Part shown: piece by piece, positions 12,301 through 22,800 of the stretch
How the letters are laid out: every line of letters begins with the position of its first letter
Numbering within the stretch: the first letter of the stretch is position 1
Assembly (NCBI GenBank): GCA_013399115.1
Contig: VXAA01003997.1
Location: 821,713-885,712 of the forward strand
From: Anseranas semipalmata
Lineage: Eukaryota > Chordata > Aves > Anseriformes > Anseranatidae
Reading direction: 5' to 3'
Length of the DNA stretch: 64,000 nucleotides
Notes under the pieces: model-generated
Seen by the model: only the letters and a program-made list of their open reading frames with translations
The model's database searches: none
Told to the model about the DNA's origin: nothing
Translations under genes and position numbers: made by a program

Positions 12301-13565
12301 CAATTGCTCCTAATTGCATCAGTGGTCAAATTTTAGGTGACTCGGGTAAAGAGGATTTTCTAATAAAACTTATCTTAAGTTACTGTAGTTTCTGTTTTTT
12401 AGGTACCTACCCTTTTTCTTGGTTAGCTGTAAGTAATTTCTTCCCTGTTGCTTCTCTTTCAGTATTTGGCTATTGACCTAGTTCCTAGTTAATCTAGTTT
12501 GAGTGTTCCTTGCTTATGTATTATGAACAGGAATTTGCATTACCATGAAAATTAGTCATGCTTGATGTTATTGATAATACTTCTGTAGTTTAGTAATTAT
12601 TTCTGACACACATACACACACATGCAGTTACAGATATTTTACAGAGTAAGGCAACAGGGGAGACACATTAAAAAGTCCAGAATTCGTTTCTCCTCTTCTG
12701 GCCTGTAGAGGGCAAAGTCTCTGAAGAGCAAATGTTCAGATACCACTTCACAAAACAGTCACCTTACTTATTTCTTGAGTAAATAGTTAGCATTTATCAA
12801 ATGTGACTTAAGTATTTCTGCTAGATTCTGCCATACCTTTCTTGTGGAGTAAATTCTGAGGAATCTGTGATTAACAGGTTGAGTTTACAGCTGTGGCTTA
12901 GATTTTATTGTTGTTTCCTTTGAAATTTTCAGAAGGATTCTTCTGAAAATGTGTCTGTTAAAGACATTTTGGCTCGTGCTACAGCAAGAGGACTACTAGG
13001 CAGCACTGTAGAAAAATCAAAGGAAGAAGAGAAAACGCAACAGAAGACAACACAATGTGGAAGTGGTATTACTGGTGTTGGTACAGAGCCAAAGATTGCT
13101 GAGTTCCCTCACCTTAAAGCTATATCTAATATTAATGCTGCAGTTTCAGTATCTAAAGCAGTAAGTAAACTAAGAAAAAAGAATGTCAACCAACCGATCA
13201 GTTGCGTTCAGATGAAGAAGCCTGTCAACCCAGTTTCAGACACAGGTCTTCCTAAAGTGCCGCAGCACAAACCTCATTTGTCATCTGCTGGCAAGGTGCA
13301 CGGAAGACAGACGCTTGCTAGAAAGGCACGTACGGAACGTAAAAAAATGGTTGTAGTGAAGCCTGTGGAAATTGTTTTGCCTCCAGTGATATCACCATAT
13401 GTACGTCCCCAAAGAAACCAACTCGGGATGCCAGCTCCTAATTCATGTTCTCACTGGACTGGAGCAAAGAGTCTGGGTGACAGGGCACTTCCACCACCTC
13501 TGTCTAAAGCGGTCAGACCAACTGTGCTAAGGAATCTCCTCGACCGTGGGCTTAAGAATCGTTAA
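176..13565 (+). CDS. NSUN7: NSUN7, C-terminal 596 codons in nine exons (5' part outside window)
   Basis: Member of the NOL1/NOP2/Sun family of RNA m5C methyltransferases (SAM-dependent, Rossmann fold); in mammals NSUN7 is linked to sperm motility and reported to act on enhancer RNAs. Joining 176-306, 763-915, 2287-2470, 5335-5545, 6186-6329, 7085-7186, 7707-7821, 11135-11252 and 12933-13565 gives 1791 nt with all phases compatible and one terminal stop. Recognisable landmarks are [16 protein letters not shown], the degenerate motif I region [14 protein letters not shown], motif IV PQCSGLG, motif [13 protein letters not shown], and a basic, low-complexity tail after [10 protein letters not shown]. 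Eight GT-AG introns separate the exons. The window enters inside an intron, so the N-terminus is missing. The motif VI cysteine of the family is replaced by serine. The gene converges on APBB2, as in human 4p13-p14. Identity is from remembered family sequence and is strong. Confidence 0.95.
307..762 (+). other. NSUN7 intron
   Basis: 456 bp GT-AG intron. It is AT-rich with a T run near 507-519; no gene or repeat family was recognised. Confidence 0.85.
763..915 (+). CDS. NSUN7: NSUN7 internal exon 2 of window
   Basis: The acceptor is gttttgtag and the donor CCAG|gtaaca. It encodes [20 protein letters not shown] followed by [31 protein letters not shown], a block highly conserved in NSUN7 proteins. 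The final AG joins C of the next exon to make Ser. Confidence 0.93.
916..2286 (+). other. NSUN7 intron with microsatellite
   Basis: 1371 bp GT-AG intron, AT-rich. Apart from the CATA/TA/TG-type simple repeat at about 2025-2185 nothing is recognisable. Confidence 0.85.
2025..2185. repeat. Compound microsatellite (CATA)n (TA)n (TG)n
   Basis: CATACATACATACATAC is followed by a TA run and then TG and TATG repeats, interrupted near 2090-2140. This is an ordinary imperfect compound simple repeat. Confidence 0.85.
2287..2470 (+). CDS. NSUN7: NSUN7 internal exon 3 of window
   Basis: The acceptor is gttaacag and the donor CTACAG|gtgagt. It encodes [19 protein letters not shown], then [32 protein letters not shown]. 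The DQHC-DVL-FPS segment matches the mammalian protein closely. It ends on a codon boundary. Confidence 0.93.
2911..2948 (-). mobile_element. Older CR1 fragment, 3' piece
   Basis: The plus-strand string gaatatcccaagttggaa and the following acccacaaggatcat match the 3' end of a different CR1 subfamily. The element resumes at about 3660, beyond the inserted younger copy. Confidence 0.65.
2949..3659 (-). mobile_element. CR1 LINE fragment, younger copy (inserted in older CR1)
   Basis: The sequence reads on the minus strand. It ends in the CR1 3' terminal ATTCTATGAT-type repeat (seen on + as atcatagaatcatag at 2949). Inward of that are the typical CR1 3' stretches for 'ttggaagggacc', 'ccagcctggc' and 'aggctgaacaaccccaact' on the + strand. 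The minus-strand frame 3316-3678 still reads the C-terminal part of the reverse-transcriptase ORF ([20 protein letters not shown], then [12 protein letters not shown]). The 5' end is truncated near 3659. It is not a host gene and not expected to be active. Confidence 0.88.
3660..4135 (-). mobile_element. Older CR1 fragment, main piece
   Basis: Starts on the + strand with ctcctggctccacac, then atcaaaccctatgtctgaga and gttgccctcctttggac. This is the antisense of an older CR1 subfamily, truncated near 4135. It fits as the continuation of 2911-2948. Confidence 0.8.
5335..5545 (+). CDS. NSUN7: NSUN7 internal exon 4 of window (SAM-binding region)
   Basis: The acceptor is ttataggat with the exon starting at GAT, and the donor is AAAA|gtatgt. 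It encodes [20 protein letters not shown], then [14 protein letters not shown] and [20 protein letters not shown]. In active NSUN enzymes this position holds the D-CAAPGGK-like motif I loop. Here, as in other NSUN7 proteins, that loop is not recognisable. One base carries into the next exon. Confidence 0.93.
6186..6329 (+). CDS. NSUN7: NSUN7 internal exon 5 of window (motif IV)
   Basis: The acceptor follows a long pyrimidine run (tttttttctttcag) and the donor is GGAG|gtaact. It encodes [20 protein letters not shown], then [32 protein letters not shown] is the motif IV region; the usual Asp-x-Pro-Cys is reduced to Pro-Gln-Cys, so the motif is degenerate although its cysteine is kept. Confidence 0.93.
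7085..7186 (+). CDS. NSUN7: NSUN7 internal exon 6 of window
   Basis: The acceptor is tttgcatttag and the donor AAAT|gtaagt. It encodes [20 protein letters not shown], then [14 protein letters not shown], corresponding to the helix before the motif VI strand. The final T joins TT of the next exon to give Phe. An open frame running on past 7186 is intronic read-through. Confidence 0.92.
7707..7821 (+). CDS. NSUN7: NSUN7 internal exon 7 of window (motif VI, catalytic Cys replaced)
   Basis: The acceptor is tttttgtag and the donor TTTAG|gtatgg. It encodes [20 protein letters not shown], then [18 protein letters not shown]. The family motif VI is T-C-S/T with Cys as nucleophile. The codon at that place is TCT (Ser), directly after TGC ACT. 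The reading frame is fixed by both flanking exons, so this is not a frame error. A cysteine remains two residues earlier (YC). Confidence 0.92.
8236..8246. repeat. Homopolymer run of 11 G
   Basis: Eleven consecutive G in an NSUN7 intron; length is likely unstable and error-prone in assemblies. Confidence 0.9.
8416..8452. repeat. Short tandem repeat of TTGTAC
   Basis: Four to five copies of TTGTAC/TACTTG with small slips, for example gtacttgtacttgtacttg. A local replication-slippage product. Confidence 0.8.
10180..10216. repeat. Perfect inverted repeat, 15-bp arms, 7-nt loop
   Basis: The left arm is AGTAACTCAAGGGGG (10180-10194), the loop is ATGTGAG, and the right arm is CCCCCTTGAGTTACT (10202-10216), its exact reverse complement. 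A further ACTCAAGGG follows at about 10228-10236. The transcript of NSUN7 would form a strong stem here. Confidence 0.95.
11135..11252 (+). CDS. NSUN7: NSUN7 internal exon 8 of window
   Basis: The acceptor is tttttgcag and the donor GAGAG|gtaagc. It encodes [20 protein letters not shown], then [19 protein letters not shown]. This is the last part of the methyltransferase fold: F-x-x-PS/LSEI-SGCF-LA-L-RE resembles the end of the domain in mammalian NSUN7. It starts by completing an Arg codon and ends on a codon boundary. Confidence 0.92.
11253..12932 (+). other. Last NSUN7 intron
   Basis: 1680 bp GT-AG intron. It has an A run near 11345-11358 and a CTCF-like string CCTGTAGAGGGCAA at 12702-12715. 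No repeat family or second gene was recognised. Confidence 0.8.
12933..13565 (+). CDS. NSUN7: NSUN7 terminal coding exon
   Basis: The acceptor is gaaattttcag. It encodes [20 protein letters not shown] and then about 190 residues of basic, Ser/Pro/Lys-rich sequence ending [13 protein letters not shown] (DRGLKNR) before TAA at 13563-13565. The start matches the conserved ETVSVKDVLARA block of NSUN7; the tail is poorly conserved and predicted to be disordered. The track-like start at a GTG inside this exon is not a real start; the exon is entered by splicing in the same frame. Confidence 0.92.
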   Translation, partial: KDSSENVSVKDILARATARGLLGSTVEKSKEEEKTQQKTTQCGSGITGVGTEPKIAEFPHLKAISNINAAVSVSKAVSKLRKKNVNQPISCVQMKKPVNPVSDTGLPKVPQHKPHLSSAGKVHGRQTLARKARTERKKMVVVKPVEIVLPPVISPYVRPQRNQLGMPAPNSCSHWTGAKSLGDRALPPPLSKAVRPTVLRNLLDRGLKNR

Positions 13566-14133
13566 ACTTTCCCCCAGCTTTCTAGAGAAGGTAAAGATTC
13601 CTGTATATATTCATTCACATACTTAAATTACAGTTTATCTTTATTCAGGATAATTTTACTATGGGAAACATATTATGGGATATTTGCATGGAAACAGCCA
13701 TGTTAGTCACTTAAAACCAACAACTGCATTTTAAAGTGAATGCAGCTCAGCTGCATAAGGCTGGTAGATCACTGGGGGAGTGAGGTTAAAAATACTACAG
13801 CTTCTTGCTCTACACTTTAAAATGACAAGTTAAAGCATACATTTTTCTTTTTCCCCATGACCTGCATAAGCTCTGTATGAATATTCAAAAAAAAATTCAA
13901 ATTTATTTTTAAGTGAGACTGCATTTAGTAAATGGTTGCTTCTGTTTACAAGTGTTAGAAACCATCTTTTTAAGTTCCCTTTTAGACTGTGACACATGCA
14001 AACTAAGCCTTGCACAGTAAGCCAGTTAGTTCACCTTTATTTCTAAAACTGGATGTGAACTTTTGTACAAGCAGCTGGCCAAGTACACTAGAGCCCATAA
14101 GCTTTCTAATATTTATTCCTTCAGTTTCTACTG

Positions 14134-14188
14134 AATATTAATTATTAAAATATCAACTATTATTAACTAATATTAATTATTAAAATAT
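14134..14188. repeat. 35-bp spaced AT-rich tandem duplication
   Basis: The 20-nt string aatattaattattaaaatat occurs at 14134-14153 and again at 14169-14188 in the NSUN7 3' UTR. Confidence 0.85.
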
Positions 14189-14862
14189 TAGCAATGGAAA
14201 CTAGATCAATATTCTGGTACTAAAAATAACGAATTGTCATAATAATGTAATGTCAGACTATGTCATGGCTCATCTTAGTTGAAAAGAGCTGTTACCGTCA
14301 AAGTAAGTTATTTTTATAAATAGTAGCACTAATCCCCATTGCCAGCAAGTGCAGAATAACTGGTAAATATCTACAATTGGCTTATAATCTGAGCACAGCA
14401 TAAAAGGGACACACTTTTAATAAGTGACTTAGTATTAAATATGGACAATATAAGTATGAAAATGGCAAACTGACAGAATGACTGTGGCCCAGAAGAGAAG
14501 TTTTCTTTTAGGCAACCATTTAATACTTGGTAAGAGTATACTCAGTCTTCGTGTAAAAATGCCTAGTGTCAGCCATATGATATGGAATCTCAAGGATTTA
14601 GGCTCATCCAGAGAAAATGTTTTAACATCTTTATTTTTTCCCCACCCACGCCAGTCAATGTAGCTGGATGAGCTTTAGAAGAAAGGATGTGAGTGTTACA
14701 CCATGTGTAGACAGCCGCCTCTTGTTCATCAGATAAATATCAGTGCTTCACTGAATCAGTGACAATTTCTTTTAGCATTTTTAATCCATGACAGCTGTTG
14801 TACTCAGTCATCACTCACCTGCTTTATATCCCTGTGAGTAACCCATGCACCTTACCTGTTCC

Positions 14863-14868
14863 AATAAA
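14863..14868 (+). promoter_or_regulatory. NSUN7: Candidate NSUN7 poly(A) signal AATAAA
   Basis: An AATAAA hexamer 1.3 kb after the stop is followed within 10-25 nt by the T/GT-rich tract ctctgtttttgtttctg, which is the usual downstream element spacing. No transcript evidence is available here. Confidence 0.6.
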
Positions 14869-14890
14869 AGGATAAACTCTGTTTTTGTTT

Positions 14891-16226
14891 CTGAACAAAC
14901 CGTACATATATATCTAGACCTGTGTGTTTGCAATGTATAGAACTGAAAAAAAAAATCTCCATCTTATTTCAAAACCATCTCGAAAGAGGATTCCACATGT
15001 TAGACAAAAGGAATGGAAAGTAAAGAGTTTTTTTTAAAATATTGTTGTTAAATGCCTTAAAGAAACTTAAGAGATTTTGTAGTTAGAGAAGTGAACTCAA
15101 ATTAAAAAAAAAAATCAAAATGAGTGTCACTCATTTATTGTTGTTGAAATGACTTCAAAATAAACGTACATTTGTCTGATAACAGACATGTCATTACTTA
15201 CGTAATAAACATCATGATGTTCCACAGTTGGCCTCATCTTGCTTTGAGGGATTTGAGTCTTTGAAATGTTATGGAGGCTAAGCCAGCTACAAACTCGGTA
15301 TCTTACCAAGAATATCAAAGAGCTGGTAGTGAAGATTTTGATTCTGCAGGTCACCAGCTTACTTTGTAAGCACTGAGCATCCCATGGTGGCAATATCTGG
15401 GACTGACTTCAGATGTCTGGTAGATAGAAGCCTGAATGCTCAATTAAACACTCCTTAAATGACTTTTTTACAGTAAAATTGTATTTTATATAACTGATTC
15501 TCAGCAATCATCTAGTTTTGTATTTGTAATTTTCAACTAGAAACTGTTAGTTCGGCTTTCCAGATACAAAAAGCTCCATTGCCTCTAAACAAAAACCTCT
15601 ATCGCCTCTCAACAACCAGTATATTTTTCCCTCCCCTCAGCCACAATTTGGAACAACAACAGAAATAATTTCCCAGTTCCATGGACCAGTAACAGTTGAG
15701 ACAATCATTTTATGCAGCTAAATTTATTCTCAGAACAGATTACATTTAAATGTGTAGAAGTGGTCAACAGCAGGGAAAATTGTCCTTTTCAGTGTCAGGT
15801 GCTTTATGCAAGGCTGAACTCTGCTAATAAACAGTGGGTGTGTTTCCTTCTTTATGCTGTTAAAACAAATCAAACTTACTTCTGCTGACTGTACAGCACA
15901 AGTTTTAGCAATGTATTAATTAAGCTGCCCAAGGAAGGAATAATGGCATTAATGGTAATGCTGTAAAGGCTGAGCCCCTATTAGCTGCTGAAATAAAAAG
16001 TTCCATTTTCCATGGGTGCTTTACTAACAATTTTAGATCCCTAATCAAATAATGATCTATGAAATGCTTGATAAAGTTAAAAGAAAAGGGATGTAGAACT
16101 CTTAGTAAATTACACAGAACTGGCATAAGCTATTAGATACTCCACAGCTTTTCTTCCTGTCACAAGAGGGCATATTATTTCAATAGGTACAGGTGGCTCT
16201 GCACATGTTTATCACCAAGAACTCAT
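14891..16226. other. Tail-to-tail spacer between NSUN7 and APBB2
   Basis: About 1.3 kb of AT-rich sequence with no recognisable gene or repeat. Minus-strand AATAAA hexamers also occur at 15134-15139 and 15723-15728, so the APBB2 3' UTR may extend into this spacer. A CTCF-like string lies at 16160-16173. Confidence 0.5.
16160..16173 (+). promoter_or_regulatory. CTCF-like motif
   Basis: TCACAAGAGGGCAT resembles the CTCF core (CCA-x-NAGRGGGCA). It lies between the 3' ends of two convergent genes. This is a string match by eye only. Confidence 0.25.
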
Positions 16227-16232
16227 TTTATT
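16227..16232 (-). promoter_or_regulatory. APBB2: Candidate APBB2 poly(A) signal
   Basis: TTTATT on the + strand is AATAAA on the minus strand; it is followed on that strand by ttcttggtgat and catgtg, a modest GT-rich element. It is one of three candidates. Confidence 0.35.
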
Positions 16233-19200
16233 GTGAGTGGATTCTATGCCCCTTCCATGCAATTTTTGTTACTCCTATTTAACCCCCCTATACGTGGCCT
16301 CTGCAGCCTTATGTCTCCCACATCCTCTTTTTCCCCTTGAAATGAAATATTAAGTGGCTTAAATAAAACCTACAGTCAGCACTGCAGATTTCAAAAGAAA
16401 GGCTTTTATCTCTAGTTTTGACTGTGAATATAAATCTCCTTGCTTCTGCAAGGGAGCACATTAATGACATGACTGAGATGCGATACTTACCTCTAACTTA
16501 CTACTTGCATTGAAAAAATCAAGAAATTAGCTTTGCTTTCCATGATTTTTCTACAGACTTCAATAAAAATGTGGCTACAAATAATTACAAGGCTTGCCTT
16601 TTTTAGGCAAACTATAGTATACAGAATAGAGAATGTTACAAGATCACGTCCAGTAAAGACCATACAGCAACATAATAATGCAGGATATTTCAGTAAAAAT
16701 AGAATAAATAAAATAAAAATATTTTAAGCTGTATTTAACAGGTTAATTTAAAATATGGCATCAGACATACAAGGCATACTGAACATGGCTGTCTGCCTAC
16801 AGCATCACTAGGTATTATAAAAAATGCATAGATAACTGAAGGGTTGCTATAACATCAACTAAAACAGTGGCAATTACTCAAACACACATATGGCATACAT
16901 ACATTTTTGGCCATGGTAAAAGAGTGTCTCAATATATTGTTTAACAAAAGATAACGGGCTTTGCAATATTAGGCTCTGATTCTGCAAACACCTGGGTGTA
17001 TGTTTAATTTTTTGGAAGATAAGGAGCTCTACTGCAGTAAAAAGGCTAAACATAATTGGACCATTTAGCACACTACTTAAATTTTGCAAAATCAACAGCA
17101 CTTTGCTAACAGACACAGAACTCAAAACACATATTGGCAAGTGACCTACAGCTTTTCAATTACCTTTCTATCTTCTCCTTCAGCCATTCCTGCAATTGCA
17201 CATTTTGCTAGTGAAAGCTAACTAGATGTTCATAACCTTGACAACACAGATGTGTAAAGGTTCTTCACACAGGTTCTTACCTTTACAGTGCTGTTTCCTA
17301 AGTGTTGGTTTAGTTTAAACACAGTCTGTATCTCTCTTGGGATACAACTACTAAACTTGATTACACTGTTCAAAATTCTTTGTAGAACAGCTGCAAATCC
17401 AAATTCTGGAGTTTCCAGACAGAACTTGAAAAAGACAAAATCGAAGTATTTTCTGTATTTAAAATAAAGTTTATGATGAATAAGGAAACATCTCTTAACT
17501 TCATGATCCTACTTAAAGATATATTGTGAGCCGACCCATTTTGATAGCAGTCAGGACAGTTAAGTGATTTTTTTTTACACTGTTTCTAGCGGACCTGACT
17601 GGGATCAACACTAGAAACTGGAGAAACAGGAATAAATAAGCATGTATGCAAGCTGCCATCTCCATGCTTTGAGATCTGGCTTCATGGTCAGTTTAAACCA
17701 TTGCTACTACTAAAAGGGGTGGGTTTGCCTCCCCTCACCTCCAGCTTTCCCTGCCTGCTTGGTATAACCGCACAGCCAAGTAGCCAGCTGGACCAAATTC
17801 AGAAACCTGACTGATTTCTCCAAGTTTCTGCACATTAAGCTGGTCTGACTTCTCTTCCAACTGCGCAAACAATAGATCTGGTCCAAAGGAGGCAGCAGGA
17901 ACAGGGGGCTTGGGAAGGGCAAGAATTGCTCACTGCCGTGGGTGCAGAATCTGTCATACAGAGATTTGAGATCAATGGAGGATCAGCTCCTCCAGTTTAG
18001 ATTACTGTAGTTGCATAGCTAGCCTTCACCTACACTTGCTCGTACATCAGGCTGAAATTATTTTAATGGTTCTTCTACATTTTCAATGCAGAAATTTCTC
18101 GAATCATCATTCTTTTCCCCTTGTATTCTTAATTTGCTTTGCCCAGGTGTTGCTGCTGATTTCTTTCAACAAGAAAAAAATAAAATTATTTGTTTATAAC
18201 AATCTCTAGTGTAGTAAAATAAAAAGTTCTTGTAAAAGCAACAATGACAGCATTCTTTTAAAATTACAGTATGACCAAATTTACAGACTTAGGAGACAGA
18301 TAGTTTGGAACTTACCTATAAATGGAGGCAAAACATTTTTAACACTAGTTAAAAATATCTTTAATGTTCCATTTCCAAAATTTGTACCAATCTGCAGGTC
18401 TAAACAGAAGATGGCAAAGTGAGAAAACTAAAGATGTGTAACTGCATTTGAAGATTAGCATGAGGTACAATTTTAAGGGGCAATACTGTGCTGACTTTGT
18501 CAGGATCTGCAGCAGTGTGTGGATCAAGGCAATTACAGGAGGCCTTTGGAGCTAAAGCATTGAAATTAAGTTGTCCCACTTGAAGCACTATCCTGTTAGA
18601 AAACAACTCTCGTTATCTTGTCACAGAGCATTAAAAGAAATTTCACTGAATTGTGTAAATAATAAGAAACATGATTGTTCTTTTCGTGGCACGCTAAGTA
18701 TTCAGCAACAAACTCTGAGGGGAAGGGGGAGTTGTGCAGCCAGATAATTAGTTGAACATTTGATCAAACACTCACATGGAAAAGGTATGTAACGTTTTAG
18801 TCTCTGTAAGAGTTTCCAGACAGTAAACTACTGACTGGCTCTTTCTTATTCCTGATTGGTATGAGCCCTATGTGGAACAAATTGTATTTTTGATGAATTA
18901 ATGACAGATTTGGGACAATAAACTTAACAGCCAACATTTGCATTTGTATGTTTAACAATGAAAAACTTCAGTGGATCACCCTGTATTCAATTACTGAAAA
19001 CACTCCTGGGCTTTTCAGCATTGGTTTGGTATTAAACACGATTCTTCTCTATGACCATAATATATAAACAGGAGATCAAATGACACAATGATTCAGAAGC
19101 ATGTCAGGGAGATGTTGTAGTGATTGCTAGACCAATGCTGACAAACAATTTAAAACTAACAGGTGTAGTTCTGTAAAAAATAAAACTTGGTATTTAATCT

Positions 19201-19679
19201 ACAGTAATTCAACAGTAGCTGATCCTTGGTACCTACTCCAGTGTTGAAAACCGAGCAAAGTGCTGTAGGATTTAAGATTGGTTTGTGACAAATCCAGCTC
19301 AAGATGGTGAACCTATCAACTCAGGCATCATTCACTCCAAGGACTTTAGCATGAGTTCACTGGGAAGGACGTGGCCATATTCTTTTTTCGTGTGAGTTTA
19401 GGTAACGTTCATGTATTTACAATCAAGCAGACCTTCCATTGCTCATGATGTAACTCACTGACAGCAAAGAAATTATTCATGCTTCTTTTCATATCACACG
19501 ATGGTGGCAAGAACGAGAGAACATGCTTGTCTAACATTGTTTTGATAAGGATAAATTCTCTGAAGACAAAGCATCAGCAATTTTTTGAAATGGAAGGCCA
19601 GACATCGTCAGTTCATTTTCCTTAGTGTAGTTACTGTTATCTGCAGTTAAATGTTAGGAGAACCTTCTCTCTTACGCAG
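16227..19679 (-). other. APBB2: APBB2 3' UTR (inferred extent)
   Basis: Sequence downstream of the APBB2 stop on the minus strand, with no recognisable gene or repeat. It ends, as proposed, at the AATAAA whose complement is at 16227-16232. A UTR of about 3.4 kb is plausible for this gene, but the true end is uncertain; other signals lie at 15723-15728 and 15134-15139. Confidence 0.5.
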
Positions 19680-19847
19680 CTAGGGCATCTCAGTGACGGG
19701 GCGTTTCTGTTTCAAAGTGTCAATGAGGGATAGCACTCCTCTTTTCACGTTGGTTGTAACTCTTCTAGTCACCGAATCTGCAGGAGGTGGGGGCGGCCGA
19801 ACTTTCTGTGAAGGCGGTCTGGCTACTAAGCACTTCTGATACCGTAA
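19680..19847 (-). CDS. APBB2: APBB2 terminal coding exon
   Basis: The acceptor is gctttgttgcag. It encodes [20 protein letters not shown], then [20 protein letters not shown] and [15 protein letters not shown], followed by TAG (19682-19680). It contains the last PTB2 helix, a five-proline run and a basic tail typical of APBB2. Confidence 0.96.
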   Translation of the reverse strand, partial: LRYQKCLVARPPSQKVRPPPPPADSVTRRVTTNVKRGVLSLIDTLKQKRPVTEMP

Positions 19848-22800
19848 CTGCAACAAAGCAAAAGCGTTCTGCAGTCCCCACTGTATCCAATACTTCCAGA
19901 GCATTTAAAATGCATTTTTAATACTTTCTCATGAAATACAGTCAAACCTCCATTTTGACTATGACAGACAGCCCTACTGAAGTTAATGGGACATTGGTTT
20001 GTCAGTCTCTGGGCAGAAACTGTTCTTCAGCACATGACAGATACTAAATCATAGAAACAACCCTTTGAAAATTGAAAAGTAAGCTTTCTGGATTCATCTA
20101 CTCTTGAGCAAGGATTATTTTTCAGTACATTGTCACTGGGTGGTATAACACAACTCTAAGCAAAATGTTTTTCCAGCATTAGGTAACTTCTGTAACAAAG
20201 GAAAAGATCTCTAACTTGCATAGATGTTGAAGAGGTCAGGAGGTAAGATGTTAAAGGAACATTGTTCATTAAATTGACATTTCAAACTTACTTTTAATTT
20301 ATTAAATAGATCAGAATCCCAATTACTAGTTTTACCTGTTCTTTCTTTTTCTATCTCAGGAAATTAATGCAATTGCAAATTTGGAAATACATTTATTGAG
20401 GTAGTGGAAAATCTGAGTACTGTTAGGTGCCTTTTCAAGAAGGTCACTTACCATACAAGCAGCCTGAACAGCTTCTGATACATTGCCTGCATTTGGTTCA
20501 CACCAAAAAACATGGCACTCAAAATGCTGGTTTCCTGTATCCATAATGAAGGCAAATGTATGAACATCCTTGCCTACTCCCATGAAGGACAGGAACCGTA
20601 CACGACATTCCACCATGACTTCCTCTTCATTCTGGTTATGAATGAGATGATTGTGCATTACTATCGGATATTCTACGGAACTTTACTTCCAATTTTAGGT
20701 TGAACAAATGGGGAGGGAACACTGATGCAATACTGTGGAATTCCTTTTATCTATCTGCATATACTGCTGTGCAAAGGCCTGGGCTGGATCTTTCCTTCCT
20801 GGCTATCAGCAGAACACGAGGGCACCGAGCATATTGTGCATTTTAAGTACTGCATGTTTAAAACTGATGTGGCAGTTTTGTGAAGAATGTCATCAACAGA
20901 CGTAGATAAAGACATTCTTTCGAAGTTTCATTGTATTAATCTCCATGGAAAATTCTCTACAAAAGGACAGGATGTGAAACAAATTGTAATATTACTTTTG
21001 GCTTCCATACCATGAATAATGAAAACACAGTTTAGAATTTAGGATTGCTACTTAGGGCTTAATCTACAACATTTTAGGCTCAAAATTTCTGGAAAGGATA
21101 AAACTGATTTTTTTTTTTTTTTTTAAGTATCTAATGAATACTTATAATTTATATTTCTGAGGATATGCTTGGAACAGTAAATAAAGCCAAGGCTGACACA
21201 AGCAGTAACAGCCTCTATAAAACAGTGATGTGTGCAGACTCACAGCCCTGGAAATAAATAAAATGCAAAATAAGCAAATGAATTCTAGTAAAAATGAATA
21301 CTTTCTTCTAGTGCTTACGTGTTCCTGGTTTTCAACACTCATGTTAAACGTGTTTTAAATAAGACAGTCTGCCTTACTCTTTCATTGATGACTGTGACAG
21401 TAGCATCAGCAACATTCATGGTAACTGGCATCCAGTCTTCCTTGCTAGAGGAGGCCATCAGAGTTTCAATAGCACTGTTCAGAGTATCCATTCCTAAAAC
21501 AGAAGAAAATGTGTGTAAGTGTACAATAAGAACTGTATTTTCACATAGTAGTACAGAAAACATTGTTTTGGACTCATTAAAATGAATTTGATGAAGGGTT
21601 GTGAAGTTGGTTTTCTTCATCTGCACAAGCAAAAGGGGTGCCTCTGGCTTAGAAAAAAATGGGAGAGCATCTCGTTTAGCTGCTGCACCATTTCAGCTCT
21701 CTGAGGCCCTTCTCATTAGTAGCAGAGCACTAATATGAATTCAGAGAAAGCAGTAGAAAGAAAATACTTTCTTAGCAGCTTCCAAAATACTCTGGTTGCA
21801 AACCACATATTTAAATGAAGCGCTGAATACTAGATGTCTTCACGTCTGGCTGTTATGACTCTGAAGTTTCAGAATTGGTACCCTTTGAAAATTACGCATT
21901 TACACTTGGCTCGCCAGAATCCAGACCTTAAGAGTTTATGCAAGTTAACCTTTGAAGTCAGAAATAAGTGTTACGTACCCACAGGTTTAGCTACAGGTAG
22001 CATGCCCAGGTACTGGACGTGGAACTTCTGTACCAGTTCTGTCTTTGGTGTTGGGAAATCTACTACATGGGAACAAAAACAGATTTCCGTTTATCACTAC
22101 TCACAGCTGGGAAAAAGACTTATTTCATCAATAACATAAAATAGTTTACCAAGTAATTATACTCTGAAGGTATTGTATTGATTAGAACAAATCTACACTT
22201 CCTCTGGCAAGAATAATGCCAAATAATTTCTAAGGGAATTAGAATGTTGCATCATCTAATTCTTCATCTACACTAAAAATAGGGTCACATTATATTGCTG
22301 GCATATTAAAAAAACCAACAACATAAATGAATGTGCCTCTGAGACATACAGGCCTGAGTTCCACTGCATAACCATGTGAAATCTGGAATCTGTTTTTAAT
22401 ACCATCCCTGCTAATATGTTAAACACAGGCTACCAGTAATCAACACTGTCTGAGCAGAAAAGTTGATGTATGGATTAAGAGTAAGATATTTGATATGAAC
22501 TAGTGGATCTGAAAGCATATATTTTCCTGTAAAGCTAACACGTAGAACATTTGTTTTCCTGGAATACTTTCAAAATAGCAACTATTAAGCTACAACTAAC
22601 AAAGGCATGCAAAGGCAACTTTCTTTTACCATGCAGTAGTGTGTGCAATAGACCCGTCGGTTGGATGACAACCCACCTGTACCTCTTGCCTTGGAAGCTG
22701 CTAAAATTGATGGTGAAACCTAGGAGGAGGAGTCCTGTGGCTCCCCTGAATCCATGTGATTAACTGGAGCGTGTTCTGCTTTTAGGGCACATTTGGCCAA

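Larger units (their letters stand above)
13566..14890 (+). other. NSUN7: NSUN7 3' UTR (inferred extent)
   Basis: This AT-rich non-coding sequence runs from the stop codon to a good poly(A) signal at 14863-14868. It contains a 20-nt direct duplication (14134-14153 and 14169-14188). The end point is inferred from the signal; longer forms are possible. Confidence 0.6.
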
